Part shown: positions 1-9,725 of the stretch, one piece after another
Layout: each line of letters starts with the position of its first letter
Numbering within the stretch: position 1 is the first letter of the stretch
DNA from: Alloacidobacterium dinghuense
GTDB lineage: Bacteria; Acidobacteriota; Terriglobia; Terriglobales; Acidobacteriaceae
Direction of reading: 5' to 3'
DNA length: 64,000 nt
Assembly (NCBI RefSeq): GCF_014274465.1
Contig: NZ_CP060394.1
Coordinates: forward strand, 3,100,001 to 3,164,000
Made by a program: the position numbers and the translations under genes
Notes under the pieces: model-generated
What the model was told of the DNA's origin: nothing
The model's input: only the letters and a program-made list of their open reading frames with translations
Databases searched by the model: none

Positions 1-1964
1 TGGCCGTCCTGATGCTGGAGGCCTTCACCGAGCATGGTGGTGCGTCCGGCGGTGCCTCCCATGAGGAAGCCCTTGCCGCGTGAATCAGCGAACGCCCACA
101 CCATATCGCCAACGCGCTGGAAGCCGAACATCGAGTAGTACATGTAGAACGGGATGGTCGGCGTGCGGTAGTTGGAGTAAGCGGTGCCTGCGGCGGTGAA
201 GGAGGCCATCGATCCAGCTTCAGTAATGCCCTCTTCAAGAATCTGGCCGTCCTGCTCTTCACGGTAGTAGAGCAGCATGTCGAGATCGTGCGGCTTGTAC
301 TTCTGCCCTTCGGCCGCGTAGATGCCAACCTGGCGGATGGCGGACTCCAAGCCAAAGGTGCGGCCCTCGTCGGGAACGATTGGCACAATCAGCTTGCCGA
401 TCTCAGGATCTTTCAGCAGGTGGCGCAGAATGCTGACAAAACCCATCGTAGTGGATACGGCGCGGCCTTTCGATCCGGCGGTCCACTCGGCGTAGTAGTC
501 GATCTCAGGGGCTTTGAATTTCAGCTCAGGGGTTTCGCGCTGCGGCATGTATCCGCCGAGCGCCTTGCGGCGCTCTTGCAGGTATTGGATCTCCGGCGCG
601 TCGTCTGCGGGCTTGTAGGGCTTACCCTGCTTGGCGGACTCTTCTGGAACGGGGATGTCGAAACGCTTCACGAAGGTGGTGAGCGCGTCGTCGGTCATTT
701 TCTTTTCCTGGTGCGCTGCATTGCGGGCTTCGGTGGTACCCATGCCGTAGCCTTTAACCGTCTTGGCGAGGATGACGGTGGGCCCCCCGCGGTGCTCGAC
801 GGCGCGCTTGTAGGCGTTGTAAATCTTTACCGGGTCGTGGCCACCGCGATGCAGGCGCGCGAGTTGCTCGTCGGTCATATCGCTGACGAGTTCGAGGAGT
901 TCGGGGTACTTGCCGAAGAATTCCTTGCGCAGATATGCGCCGCCCTTGGCTTTGAATGCCTGATATTCGCCGTCAACGCACTCCTCCATGCGCTTCAGCA
1001 GCAGGCCCTTGTGATCGCGCTCAAAGAGGACATCCCAATCCGAGCCCCAGATGACCTTGATGACATTCCAGCCAGCGCCGCGGAAGACGCCTTCGAGCTC
1101 GTCGATGATCCGCTTATTGCCGCGTACTGGGCCGTCGAGGCGCTGCAGGTTGCAGTTGACGACGAAGACCAGATTGTCGAGCTTTTCGCGTGAGGCGACT
1201 GAGATTGCACCAAGAGTGTCGACTTCGTCTGTTTCGCCGTCGCCGACGAAGGCCCAGATTTTGCGCGGGGTCTTCTCGATGAGATTGCGGTTTTCGAGAT
1301 AGCGCATAAAACGCGCCTGATAGATCGCGTTCAGCGGACCGATACCCATCGAAACTGTCGGGAAACGCCAGAAATTCGGCATCAGCCAGGGGTGGGGGTA
1401 GGACGACAGGCCTGGCTTGTCGCGCAATTCGTGGCGGAAATTTTTGAGATGATCGTCATTCAGGCGGCCTTCCAGATAGGCACGCGCGTAGACGCCGGGT
1501 GAAGCGTGTCCTTGGAAATAGATGAAGTCGCCGGGCTGGTCTTGCCCCCCGCTCGCCGCGTGGCTTGGATACTTTGCGTGAAAGAAGTGATTGAAACCTA
1601 CCTCTAAGAGCGTCGCCAAGGATGAGTAGGTCGAAATATGGCCGCCGATACCGGCATCTTTTTTGTTCTGGTGATGCACCATCGCCATGGCGTTCCAGCG
1701 AATCAGGCTCTCTACGCGACGCTCTATGTTTCGGTCACCGGGGTACGGCACTTCGTCATGTTTGGGGATGGTATTGAGGTAGGGGGTGCGGATTTCGCCA
1801 GGTGTATTGATGCCGGCCTCGCGTGCTCGCTGCCGCAGCGCGCCCATCAGCTCTGCTGCTTGTTCCGGGCCCTCATCGACAACAACCTGATCGAAAGCCT
1901 CAATCCACTCTGCGACTTCATCCGTAAAGTCCGCGCTAACAGGCACTGCCAGTTTCATAGACAT
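1..1964 (-). CDS. aceE: Pyruvate dehydrogenase E1, homodimeric type (3' end outside window)
   Basis: This is the ThDP-dependent decarboxylase of the pyruvate dehydrogenase complex, which feeds acetyl-CoA into central metabolism in the cytoplasm. The reverse strand reads in one open frame to the left edge. Near the N-terminus it has PYPGDRNIERRVESLIRWNA, then GGHISTYSS and FQGHASPGVYARA, all typical of the AceE family. The ThDP-binding motif GDGETDE followed by VNCNLQRLDGPVRGN lies near 1130-1275. About 654 residues are visible of a usual 880-900, so the C-terminal third lies outside the window. The ATG at 1964 is preferred because GGGAA sits 9 nt upstream. An in-frame ATG at 1973 would add three residues but leaves a poor spacing. 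No other complex subunit is visible here. Confidence 0.95.
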   Translation of the reverse strand, partial: MSMKLAVPVSADFTDEVAEWIEAFDQVVVDEGPEQAAELMGALRQRAREAGINTPGEIRTPYLNTIPKHDEVPYPGDRNIERRVESLIRWNAMAMVHHQNKKDAGIGGHISTYSSLATLLEVGFNHFFHAKYPSHAASGGQDQPGDFIYFQGHASPGVYARAYLEGRLNDDHLKNFRHELRDKPGLSSYPHPWLMPNFWRFPTVSMGIGPLNAIYQARFMRYLENRNLIEKTPRKIWAFVGDGETDEVDTLGAISVASREKLDNLVFVVNCNLQRLDGPVRGNKRIIDELEGVFRGAGWNVIKVIWGSDWDVLFERDHKGLLLKRMEECVDGEYQAFKAKGGAYLRKEFFGKYPELLELVSDMTDEQLARLHRGGHDPVKIYNAYKRAVEHRGGPTVILAKTVKGYGMGTTEARNAAHQEKKMTDDALTTFVKRFDIPVPEESAKQGKPYKPADDAPEIQYLQERRKALGGYMPQRETPELKFKAPEIDYYAEWTAGSKGRAVSTTMGFVSILRHLLKDPEIGKLIVPIVPDEGRTFGLESAIRQVGIYAAEGQKYKPHDLDMLLYYREEQDGQILEEGITEAGSMASFTAAGTAYSNYRTPTIPFYMYYSMFGFQRVGDMVWAFADSRGKGFLMGGTAGRTTMLGEGLQHQDG

Positions 1965-2196
1965 AGGATCCATTTCCCGGGAACATGCAAAGATCCATCG
2001 ATCTGAGGCGAGCGCAACCGTAATCCAGGCTCTCTTTAGACTCAGGCGATAATCTTTGATTGTCCAACTGATAATTTTCGCAGAATATTTGCCGCCGCGC
2101 TACGCAACCGGCCGCAACTCAACCGTTAAGTCTAGCGCACGCTCAGAGAGCAACGAAATGCACGAGGTCTGCGCACTTCGATTGCGACATGTATAG

Positions 2197-3324
2197 CTAT
2201 TGCTCCAGAGAAGCTGTGGTTGCCAGATGCACCAGGGAACTGCAGACATATTCGATTTCAGAATCGGTAATTCGATTGAAAAAAGGAAGCGCGACCGTCC
2301 GTGTGCTGAGCGACTCAGTGACTGGAAGCGAACGCAGAGCAGCAAATTGCTGGTATGCCGGCTGTTTGTGGATCGGAGCAAAATAGCGGCCGCAGCTGAT
2401 TCCATCAGCCCCGAGAGACTGAACGATTGCATCTCGATCCGCCTGCTGGAACCCCGATGCCAGGCGAATGACATACACAAACCAGCTGATGCGCTTCTGA
2501 TCGAGTTGGGTCGGAGGAACGATCACTCCTTTCTGACCACGTAGATTCTCGTGATACTTCAGCGCTACGGCCTCACGGCGGGCGAGGATATCATCGATTC
2601 GTTGCATCTGGACGCAACCGAGTGCACAGCTCATTTCTGAAAGACGGTAGTTATAGCCGAGTACCTTGTGCTGGTACCACTCATCCGATTCGTATCGCCC
2701 TTGGTTGCGCAGCGCGCGAATATCGCGCGCCATATCTGCGTTGCGGGTTACCACGACACCGCCCTCGCCCATCGTGATCTGCTTGTTGGGATAGAACGCG
2801 AATACTGCCGCGTCGCCAAACGATCCGACTCTTTGTCCCCGGTATTCCGCGCCGATCGCTTCGCAGCAGTCCTCGATCACGAGAAGACGATGGCGGCGTG
2901 CGATATCGAGGATTGCGTCCATGTCTGCAGGGCAACCGAAAGTATGCACCGCCAGAATGGCGCGCGTCCGTGGCGTGAGGGCCTCTTCGATGCGCGCCGG
3001 GTCCATGTTGAGCGTTGCCGGCTCGATATCAACAAAGACTGGCGTGGCGCCTTCATAACGGATTGCATTCGCCGCAGAGACAAAGGCAAATGAGGGAACA
3101 ATCACCTCGTCCTCCTTGCCAATGCCCAGTGCCCGGATGCACAGATGCAACCCGGCCGTGCCTGAACTCACGGCAACTGCATGCGGCACACCAATATCAG
3201 TGGCCAAGAGGTGTTCGAATTCCTCCTGCTTTGGGCCGATGCTCAGTCTGGAACTGCGAAGAACAGCGACTACCGCTTCAATTTCTGCTTCAGTGATGTC
3301 GGGCTGTGACAATGGAATGTTCAT
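2197..3324 (-). CDS. DegT/DnrJ/EryC1-family PLP sugar aminotransferase
   Basis: A 375-residue fold-type I PLP enzyme that probably transfers an amino group to a keto-sugar nucleotide for a surface glycan. Visible family landmarks are SSGTAGLHL (about 53-61, phosphate binding), the IEDCCEAIGA segment (about 150-159, with the Asp that contacts the PLP ring) and FYPNKQITMGEGG with the Schiff-base lysine at about 181. The start at ATG 3324 is chosen because it overlaps the stop of the upstream NeuC-like gene as ATGA. A GTG at 3330 is also in frame. Next to a hydrolysing UDP-GlcNAc 2-epimerase it most likely works in nonulosonate-like or amino-sugar synthesis, but the exact substrate (LegC, PseC or perosamine type) cannot be told by eye. 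Confidence 0.88.
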   Translation of the reverse strand: MNIPLSQPDITEAEIEAVVAVLRSSRLSIGPKQEEFEHLLATDIGVPHAVAVSSGTAGLHLCIRALGIGKEDEVIVPSFAFVSAANAIRYEGATPVFVDIEPATLNMDPARIEEALTPRTRAILAVHTFGCPADMDAILDIARRHRLLVIEDCCEAIGAEYRGQRVGSFGDAAVFAFYPNKQITMGEGGVVVTRNADMARDIRALRNQGRYESDEWYQHKVLGYNYRLSEMSCALGCVQMQRIDDILARREAVALKYHENLRGQKGVIVPPTQLDQKRISWFVYVIRLASGFQQADRDAIVQSLGADGISCGRYFAPIHKQPAYQQFAALRSLPVTESLSTRTVALPFFNRITDSEIEYVCSSLVHLATTASLEQ

Positions 3325-4481
3325 GGACACTCCGCTGACGCGGCACGCTTCAAGAGTAGCTGCTCTGAAGATGGCAGAGTAGTCAGTACTCGGACGATGT
3401 GTTCCGCAGCGTGGCCATCCCCATAGGGATTGGACATGCCTTCGATGGATTGCAGAAATTCGGGGCTTTGAGCCTCACGGATTTTGTTCAGGATGGATTC
3501 GCGCGTTGGCGATGCATCGAGCACATTCGCGGGTCGCTCTCTTCCCTGCTGCCGCATGCCGACGTTCACCGTCGGCAAGGCGAACGAGCCGGTTTCCATA
3601 ATGCCGCTCGAAGAATTACCGACCATGAGCCGGACATTTTGCAACAGGCTCCAATATGTGACAGCAGGCAGATTGATAAACAAGCGCCCGTTGCGACGAT
3701 TCTTCAAGAATCTTTCGGCGCGATCAATGAGTTCACGGCTGCCTGCATCGGCATTCGGGTAACAGAATACGAGTTGATCAGGAAGCTCTTTGAGCGCTTC
3801 GAAGAGAGCGACGGTCTCCCTCGTCGTATCGCGAAGAATCGTGACGGGATGATACGCAACGAGAATTGTCGGCTGTGTGAGATCGAGACCAAGATTCTGT
3901 TGGAGTTCCTGCCGCGTTAACAATCGACTACGCCGGAAGTGATCCAGCGATGGAGCTCCTGCACGATGCACACGCCATGGCTCTTCTCCCATGTTAATGA
4001 CTCGTTGCCGCGCTAGTTCTGTCGACGTGAAGTGAATATGGCTTAGCTTTGTAAGAGCATTGCGAACGGCGTCATCGATGGCGCCCTCGCTGATTTCTCC
4101 GCCTTCAATGTGCGCGATTGGAATGCGAAGTGCCAGCGCGACCGATGCCGGAGCAAGCATCTCATATCTGTCGGCGATGAGCAGGAGAAGATCGGGCCTC
4201 ATCTGGCCGAGCGCGTCGGCAAGTGAAAGAACCCCAAGCCCGATGCTCTTTGCCATTCCGACGTCTGTATCAGAACTCAGAAGACATTCAAGCTTCGCGG
4301 CAATGGGAAACCCATCAGCTTCAATTTCGCGCACGGTGCTGCCAAACTCCGGAGAGAGATGTGCTGCCAGCGCGATCACCTTCAGGTCCACGTCGGGATG
4401 TGCTTGCAGTTCCTTCAGCGGCCAGTAGAGATGGCTATAATCCGCCCGCGACGTGGTTACAACTGCAATGGTCTGCTTCAT
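3321..4481 (-). CDS. NeuC/LegG-like UDP-N-acetylglucosamine 2-epimerase (hydrolysing)
   Basis: A 386-residue GT-B-fold enzyme predicted to convert a UDP-HexNAc to the 2-epimer with release of UDP, the entry step to sialic or legionaminic acid type sugars. The N-terminus KQTIAVVTTSRADYSHLYWP is the NeuC signature. Also visible are ADRYEM (about 103-108), HIEGGEISEGAIDD (124-137), VAYHPVT (about 208-214) and the UDP-binding GNSSSGIMETG near 290. The ATG at 4481 is chosen over an upstream start at 4538: GGGAG lies just upstream, and the ATG overlaps the stop of a 54-codon ORF as ATGA. The 3' end overlaps the aminotransferase start in the same way, so the two proteins are probably made in balance. 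No NeuB or CMP-sugar synthetase gene is in the window. Confidence 0.88.
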   Translation of the reverse strand: MKQTIAVVTTSRADYSHLYWPLKELQAHPDVDLKVIALAAHLSPEFGSTVREIEADGFPIAAKLECLLSSDTDVGMAKSIGLGVLSLADALGQMRPDLLLLIADRYEMLAPASVALALRIPIAHIEGGEISEGAIDDAVRNALTKLSHIHFTSTELARQRVINMGEEPWRVHRAGAPSLDHFRRSRLLTRQELQQNLGLDLTQPTILVAYHPVTILRDTTRETVALFEALKELPDQLVFCYPNADAGSRELIDRAERFLKNRRNGRLFINLPAVTYWSLLQNVRLMVGNSSSGIMETGSFALPTVNVGMRQQGRERPANVLDASPTRESILNKIREAQSPEFLQSIEGMSNPYGDGHAAEHIVRVLTTLPSSEQLLLKRAASAECP

Positions 4482-4642
4482 TGAGGCTCCCGGCCGTACA
4501 TACTGGCTTCGACAGCAGCCATGCGCCGGGTTTTCCAATCAAAAAACTCGTTCAGCACGACCAGCATTTTCCCTGAGTGAGCCCGATCGCATACGCGGAG
4601 ACTCTGTAATAAGCTTTCTCTAATTGATTCTATTGGTTTCAT
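4478..4642 (-). CDS. Small ORF (54 aa) coupled to the NeuC-like gene
   Basis: An unrecognised short reading frame, MKPIESIRESLLQSLRVCDR at the start and ASMYGREPQ at the end. Its TGA stop overlaps the NeuC-like ATG as ATGA, the same junction used between the next two genes. It contains a hydrophobic stretch (KMLVVLNEFF) and many charged residues, with no signal peptide. The Shine-Dalgarno sequence is weak. It may be a leader ORF that couples translation, a real small protein, or the tail of a decayed gene. The open frame continues upstream as antisense of the amidase, which makes chance harder to exclude. Confidence 0.35.
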   Translation of the reverse strand: MKPIESIRESLLQSLRVCDRAHSGKMLVVLNEFFDWKTRRMAAVEASMYGREPQ

Positions 4643-4679
4643 GATCGTTTGCGTTGAGAGGATTTGAAAGCCACATTCC

Positions 4680-6065
4680 ATGAGCCTCGCCCTTCTGCCT
4701 GCTGTCGAACAGCTTGCCCTTCTGCGAGAAAGAAAAATCTCGCCGCTCGAACTGGTGGAAGAGCATATTGCCCGCATTGAGCGCTGGAATCCGACTCTCA
4801 ACGCGCTCGTCCATTTCGATCCAGAAGAGGCACGCCGGCAAGCGCGTCACGCAGTCGAGGGGCCGTTGAGTGGTCTGCCGGTTACGGTGAAGGCGTCGAT
4901 CGCCACGAAGGGATACCGATGCGAGATTGGAAGTGTGTTGCATCGCGGGCAGATTCCGCAAGAGGATGCTGAGTCTGTAGCGCGACTGCGCCGCGCTGGC
5001 GCGGTGATTCTGGGGACGACGAATTGCCCTGAATTTTTGATGGCGTATGAAACGGACAACTTGCTGTATGGGAAGACAAATAATCCCTGGGCAACGGAGC
5101 GAACGGCGGGCGGATCGAGTGGCGGCGAAGCAGCAGCAATTGCAGCAGGGCTTTCGGCTGGCGGGTTGGGCAGCGACAGCGGCGGATCGGTACGCGAGCC
5201 TGCGCATTTTTCGGGCATCTGCTCACTGAAGCCGACTTCGGCGCGCATTCCGGCGGTTGGACATTTGCCGCCATGCGTGGGGCCGTTTTCGATTCTGGGC
5301 GCGATTGGACCGATGGCGCGCACAGTTGCCGATGTGGATCTGCTGTTTCGCGTGGCGGCTGGCCGATATCCGTCTGATCCTTCAGCTGCGCCTGTGCATC
5401 TACGTGAGGTATCTGTTGAGGAAGCAAAGCACGTTCCGATTGGTTGGTTTGAGGATGATGGGCTGATTCCGGTGACGAAGGAGACGCGACAGGCGGTGCG
5501 CGATGCCGCGGATGCGCTTGAGCGGCAAGGCTTCAAGGTGAAGGAATTCCGGCCGACGTTTCTGGAAGAGGCACGCAGGCTGTGGCATGTTTTCTTTGTG
5601 CAATGCGGAGCGATGTTTTACGAGTCTTCTACTGCGGGGCACAGGAATGATCTGAGCCCGACGTTTCAGAATTTTCTTGAGATTGCGGAATCTGAGCCGC
5701 CATTGACGGCGAAATCGCTGCTGCATGCATGGGCGGAGTGCGACATGGTGCGCAGCCAGCTTCTTGCGGAGATGCAGGAGTTCCCTCTTTTGTTGATGCC
5801 GGTGAGCGCGATTCCGGCGTTTCGGCACGGTGAGCGCCAGTGGACGGTAGAAGGACGCACACTGCACTATTTCGATGCGATGCGATTTACGCAGTGGTTC
5901 AATCTGCTGGCCGCGCCCGCTGCTGTGGTTCCAGTGGGCCAGTCGGAGGATGGGCTTCCGATCGGGGTTCAGATTGCGGGGCGGCCGTATGACGATGAGC
6001 TTGTGCTGAAGGTGGCGGCAGCGGTGGAAAGCGAGTTTGGGTATCGTCCTCCTCCGCTGCAGTGA
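4680..6065 (+). CDS. Amidase signature family enzyme (GatA-like)
   Basis: A 461-residue amidase using the Ser-cisSer-Lys triad. The lysine is at about 71 (LPVTVKAS), the cis-serine in the RTAGGSSGGEAAA segment (about 147) and the nucleophile in GSDSGGSVREPAHFSG (about 170). The length and the unbroken signature fit stand-alone amidases and GatA-like proteins. There are no GatB or GatC genes nearby, so a role in tRNA amidation is not supported, and a hydrolase of small amides or aryl acylamides is more likely. No signal peptide is seen. It starts divergently from the 54-residue ORF with only 37 nt between them, and its stop lies 10 nt from the convergent VCBS gene. Confidence 0.88.
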   Translation: MSLALLPAVEQLALLRERKISPLELVEEHIARIERWNPTLNALVHFDPEEARRQARHAVEGPLSGLPVTVKASIATKGYRCEIGSVLHRGQIPQEDAESVARLRRAGAVILGTTNCPEFLMAYETDNLLYGKTNNPWATERTAGGSSGGEAAAIAAGLSAGGLGSDSGGSVREPAHFSGICSLKPTSARIPAVGHLPPCVGPFSILGAIGPMARTVADVDLLFRVAAGRYPSDPSAAPVHLREVSVEEAKHVPIGWFEDDGLIPVTKETRQAVRDAADALERQGFKVKEFRPTFLEEARRLWHVFFVQCGAMFYESSTAGHRNDLSPTFQNFLEIAESEPPLTAKSLLHAWAECDMVRSQLLAEMQEFPLLLMPVSAIPAFRHGERQWTVEGRTLHYFDAMRFTQWFNLLAAPAAVVPVGQSEDGLPIGVQIAGRPYDDELVLKVAAAVESEFGYRPPPLQ

Positions 6066-6075
6066 ATGTGTTGTC

Positions 6076-9000
6076 TCAGTGAATGATTGGTTGTGATTCC
6101 GTGGGAACGTAATTGAACTGGAAACGCTGCTTGCGCTCTCCAGACTCGAAACGATCATTCCAATCCAGTCGATATTGCCAGGACTGAGTGTCCTCCGGAT
6201 AATGTTCATTCGCCGGATAAGGATACGTGCTCATTTCATGGAATGGCATTTGCGCGACCGTAAAAGGCATCGCTTCATAAAAGTCCATGTCTTTAACGAA
6301 GCCATTTGCATAGAAGAAATAGTCACGTTTCCATCCCGCTGGTAACGGTGGCAGTGATGCATTGCTGAACTCGGCATCAATTTCTTCACCGCTGCCGAAT
6401 ATGACGTAGCGATTATCGACCCCTTGCAAGAGCGGAGTTACATCTCCGTATCTCGTGTAGCTTCCTCTCTGCCATTGGAACGGACCTGTGGCGCTGATGC
6501 GGTCGTAGTGATACGTCAGGTCTCCGGGGGTTTCGCCATCGACCTGTTGAGGGTAACCGCGGAACGCAAGATGCGCAGTCGCTAAGGGCAACTCTATGCG
6601 CCTGGTATTGCTTGCCTGCTCCGGCCCGTTGTCGACCAAAACCTGGTCCCAATAAATCTGCAGATTTGTCTTGATGCGGATGCGGCGCGTACCCTGCGGC
6701 AGTTTACCTGTAAGATCGACGACGATGGTTCGTGGCAGCCCTGCCGGGAAACCCATGTCATCGACAACACGCTTCCAGGTGCCGTCCGGCAGTTCCGCCT
6801 CGACGAAAGGCGAGATCGGCTGCAGGCCTGCCTGCCATGCCGCATACATCGAGCTGGCGCTGAAGTATTCAATAAAGCCGCTCATGAAAAGACGCAGCGG
6901 ATTCTGTGAGGACCACTTGCCTAAATCGAGCGTAAGGGTGTGCATGTTCGCATAGCCCGCATATTTGAGGTTGGTAAAGTCGCGCACGTATTTGTGATCG
7001 CGCTTCGCTAAGAGAGCCAGAACATCGTGCCCCTGGTCGTCCCACGCTCCCGCGAGTGGTCGCGTTTCCGCAGAAGCAACTACTGTAGCGCCGGAAGCGA
7101 ATGGGGGCTCATTGAGAAAACGATCGTCGGGATAGACTTCGGTACCTTCAGGATGATCGACAGCCACGAGTCTTAACTGATCAATGTAATTGATTTCTTC
7201 CATGGGCTCGCCAAAGCGAAGACTCAAGTAACCATTCCGCGCCTTCAGCTGCGAACCATCGACCTTAACCCATTCGTCTGGGTCGGCCTTGTTCGTCGCA
7301 GCAGGAGACACCCAGTGGCCGACAACAGCGGCGCCAATCACGTCCGATACGAACTGATATTTGTTGCCATCCCATCCAAACAGCACCGGACAGGAGCTGC
7401 CTCTGCGGTCGAGCTCTTGCAACGCGACAGGTTTGTTGGCGGCGACATCCAACTCGTCCTGTGGAACACCGGTCGGCCATAGCAAGCGAACCACATCGGC
7501 GCTTTCCGCTTGCCCGAGCCCTGCAAGGATTTCTGTTGAGCCCTGGCTCAGATATCCGCTGCCACCGGCCACTTCAAACTTCTGCATGCGGCCATTGGAG
7601 AACACTTCCACCTTCGTACCGATCGCGGATTTGTTGTCTGCCAGACCAGTAAGGGAAATGCGCAGAGAATGATTTCGATTGCCGCCTACATTGCGCAAAA
7701 CAAGCGGCGCAACGTTCAACTGCGTGACGATGAGATCAGCTGCTCCGTCGCCGTCGATATCAGCGGCTACTACGGAACGTGGATTTACGAGCTTGAGCCC
7801 ACTCAGACCCAGGGTGTCGCTGACATCTTCAAATCCCTCGGGGCCTCGGTTACGCCAGACATGCAGCTCTGGCCCTTTAGCGGTTTCGATGACAGCTGCA
7901 AGATCAATCCAGCCATCATTGTCGAAGTCGATCGCGGTAACTCCCCATGCTGCCGTCGCGCCAGCGATGGGTAACGAGACGCGCTCGAAATGCTTGCCCT
8001 CCACATTTCGCCAGAGGCTAATCCCAGGAGATCCGGCATGGGTGACCGCAACGTCCATCCATCCATCTTTATTGAAGTCGAAAACATAGACGCCTAGAGT
8101 GGGCGCGAGTGCGGCATCGCTGTACAACGATACTGCCTTAAAGGCGCCTTCTCGCTGGTTCTCGTAAATCGTCGGCGCGCTGCCGGCACCCGTCACGACC
8201 AGATCGACAGCGCGATCATTGTTGATGTCCGAGAGCGTGGCTCCTGTCGTGTTTGCGCTTCCCGCGAGTCCTGTCGGACCGGTCCATTCAGTGAAGGTCG
8301 AGTCACCATTGTTGCGCCAGAGAACGCTTGGGCCTTTTCCAGACGCAAGCGGAGAGCCAGTCACAAAGAGATCCAGGTCGCCATCGTGATCAAAGTCGAC
8401 AAATGTCAGCCCGGCGGGGTGATTCAACTGCTCGATCCCGACGGTCTTCGTTACGTCAGCAAATTTTCCGTGCCCCAGGTTGTGAAAAAGCACGACGCGA
8501 TCACTCAAGGCAACAGCCAGGTCAGGCTGGCCATCGTTGCCATAATCGCCCACTGCGCAAGCGATCCCCTGACCGCTTATTTCCAGTCCTGTCTGCTGTG
8601 CGGGTATCTCTTCCAATGCGCCACTCGGCAGAGCTTTATAAACGCGGATTGCCGCATCGCCCTGGCTCATGACGACGATATTTTTATCGCCCTTCCCTTC
8701 TACGTCGAGAATGCAGGCGCCGCCACCGGCTGCATTCTTTGCCGCTGGCAAAGCATCCGCAGGAGCGGTTGATCCAGTCTGGGCTACAAAATGCACGGGT
8801 ATCATTGGCCCGGCAGCCTGCAACGGGGCGAGCATGTCCTGAACCGTGGCATTATGCCCCTGTTCACCGTAGGTCACAGTGAGAGGCGTACCAACCTTAG
8901 TCTGCGTGATCTGCTGAAAGCGCTTGAGGTGTTCATGCGCCTCGGCCACTTTCCCAGAACGCTGCAGCGCGCTCGCCAGTCCAAATTCCGCCGAAGCATG

Positions 9001-9588
9001 GAGGGGGTTTAACTGTAGTGCACTCTCAAACTCTTTGATGGCATCGTCATATTTCTTGAGATTGAGATAGAGCGAACCGAGGTAATAGTAGGTGTCCGCG
9101 TCATCCGGATCGATTTTGAGGGCATGGTTGAAGTCATCGATCGCGAGCGTGGGGTTGTCGCCGGTGAAGTGCGTCAGCCCCAGGCTGTACCAGATGTGAA
9201 CATTGTTCGGATCAATAGCGGCTGCCTGCTTCAGAGCCTCTTCTGCCTCGGGCAACTTACGCAAATAGAGCAGGGCAATGCCTTGGTTCAGCATGGGCAC
9301 GGCGGCTGTCGAATCAAGTTCGCGCGCCTCTTCGAATTTCGCCAATGCCTTCTCCGTCAGTTGTTGGTTCATCAGCGCCACGCCGGTGTTGTTGATCCTC
9401 GCTGCAGCGACGGTATCGCGAGAGGTATCCGCCGTTGAGGCACGGAGAACGTTCGTAAAAGCCACAGTTAAGAAGAGAATTGCGACCGTGCTTAAACGAA
9501 TCGAAGTTTTGCGACGAGGCCTGCAAGATACGGAATGGGGCTCTTGCGAATTTTCGAAAGGGATAAATCGAGAGAAGTTGACTCGCAT
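6076..9588 (-). CDS. Giant secreted TPR / VCBS (FG-GAP) / ASPIC-UnbV protein A
   Basis: An 1170-residue exported protein with a signal-like segment (RLSTVAILFLTVAFTNVLRA, about 31-50). Tetratricopeptide repeats follow at about 60-235, with the familiar spacing of ALAKFEEARELD and YYYLGSLYLN. Next come FG-GAP/VCBS beta-propeller blades (about 340-630) with calcium-type loops such as DFDHDGDLDLF and DFNKDGWMDV. An ASPIC/UnbV domain (about 635-725) has NRNHSLRISLTG and GSGYLSQGSTEIL. About 440 further residues begin at SCPVLFGWDG and belong to no domain I recognise. The same order and the same C-terminal region recur in the protein encoded at 18071-21622. Its 5' end faces the ligase/radical SAM/flavoprotein operon across 137 bp. 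Function is unknown; protein interaction through TPR and propeller is inferred. Confidence 0.85.
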   Translation of the reverse strand: MRVNFSRFIPFENSQEPHSVSCRPRRKTSIRLSTVAILFLTVAFTNVLRASTADTSRDTVAAARINNTGVALMNQQLTEKALAKFEEARELDSTAAVPMLNQGIALLYLRKLPEAEEALKQAAAIDPNNVHIWYSLGLTHFTGDNPTLAIDDFNHALKIDPDDADTYYYLGSLYLNLKKYDDAIKEFESALQLNPLHASAEFGLASALQRSGKVAEAHEHLKRFQQITQTKVGTPLTVTYGEQGHNATVQDMLAPLQAAGPMIPVHFVAQTGSTAPADALPAAKNAAGGGACILDVEGKGDKNIVVMSQGDAAIRVYKALPSGALEEIPAQQTGLEISGQGIACAVGDYGNDGQPDLAVALSDRVVLFHNLGHGKFADVTKTVGIEQLNHPAGLTFVDFDHDGDLDLFVTGSPLASGKGPSVLWRNNGDSTFTEWTGPTGLAGSANTTGATLSDINNDRAVDLVVTGAGSAPTIYENQREGAFKAVSLYSDAALAPTLGVYVFDFNKDGWMDVAVTHAGSPGISLWRNVEGKHFERVSLPIAGATAAWGVTAIDFDNDGWIDLAAVIETAKGPELHVWRNRGPEGFEDVSDTLGLSGLKLVNPRSVVAADIDGDGAADLIVTQLNVAPLVLRNVGGNRNHSLRISLTGLADNKSAIGTKVEVFSNGRMQKFEVAGGSGYLSQGSTEILAGLGQAESADVVRLLWPTGVPQDELDVAANKPVALQELDRRGSSCPVLFGWDGNKYQFVSDVIGAAVVGHWVSPAATNKADPDEWVKVDGSQLKARNGYLSLRFGEPMEEINYIDQLRLVAVDHPEGTEVYPDDRFLNEPPFASGATVVASAETRPLAGAWDDQGHDVLALLAKRDHKYVRDFTNLKYAGYANMHTLTLDLGKWSSQNPLRLFMSGFIEYFSASSMYAAWQAGLQPISPFVEAELPDGTWKRVVDDMGFPAGLPRTIVVDLTGKLPQGTRRIRIKTNLQIYWDQVLVDNGPEQASNTRRIELPLATAHLAFRGYPQQVDGETPGDLTYHYDRISATGPFQWQRGSYTRYGDVTPLLQGVDNRYVIFGSGEEIDAEFSNASLPPLPAGWKRDYFFYANGFVKDMDFYEAMPFTVAQMPFHEMSTYPYPANEHYPEDTQSWQYRLDWNDRFESGERKQRFQFNYVPTESQPIIH

Positions 9589-9693
9589 TGACGCAAATGA
9601 TTATAGAGGACGGCGAAGACGATCATCGATCATCGCATCCATGTCCATCGGGTGATGGGAGCCGTACGCCGGACAAGATAAAAAGCGTAAACT

Positions 9694-9703
9694 GTTTGCA
9701 AAC
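9694..9703. promoter_or_regulatory. Perfect 10-bp palindrome GTTTGCAAAC in a divergent promoter region
   Basis: GTTTGCAAAC is a perfect palindrome 23 nt before the GTG of the ligase gene, in the 137-bp gap shared with the leftward giant VCBS gene. It could be an operator serving either direction. A 10-bp palindrome also arises by chance at moderate frequency, so this is a suggestion only. Confidence 0.25.
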
Positions 9704-9725
9704 GAAGCTTACCTAGAGGATTGCA

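Noticed and set aside
288-1193. A 301-codon forward open frame
   Set aside because: It is antisense to the clear aceE frame and shows no domain; high G+C makes long shadow frames common.
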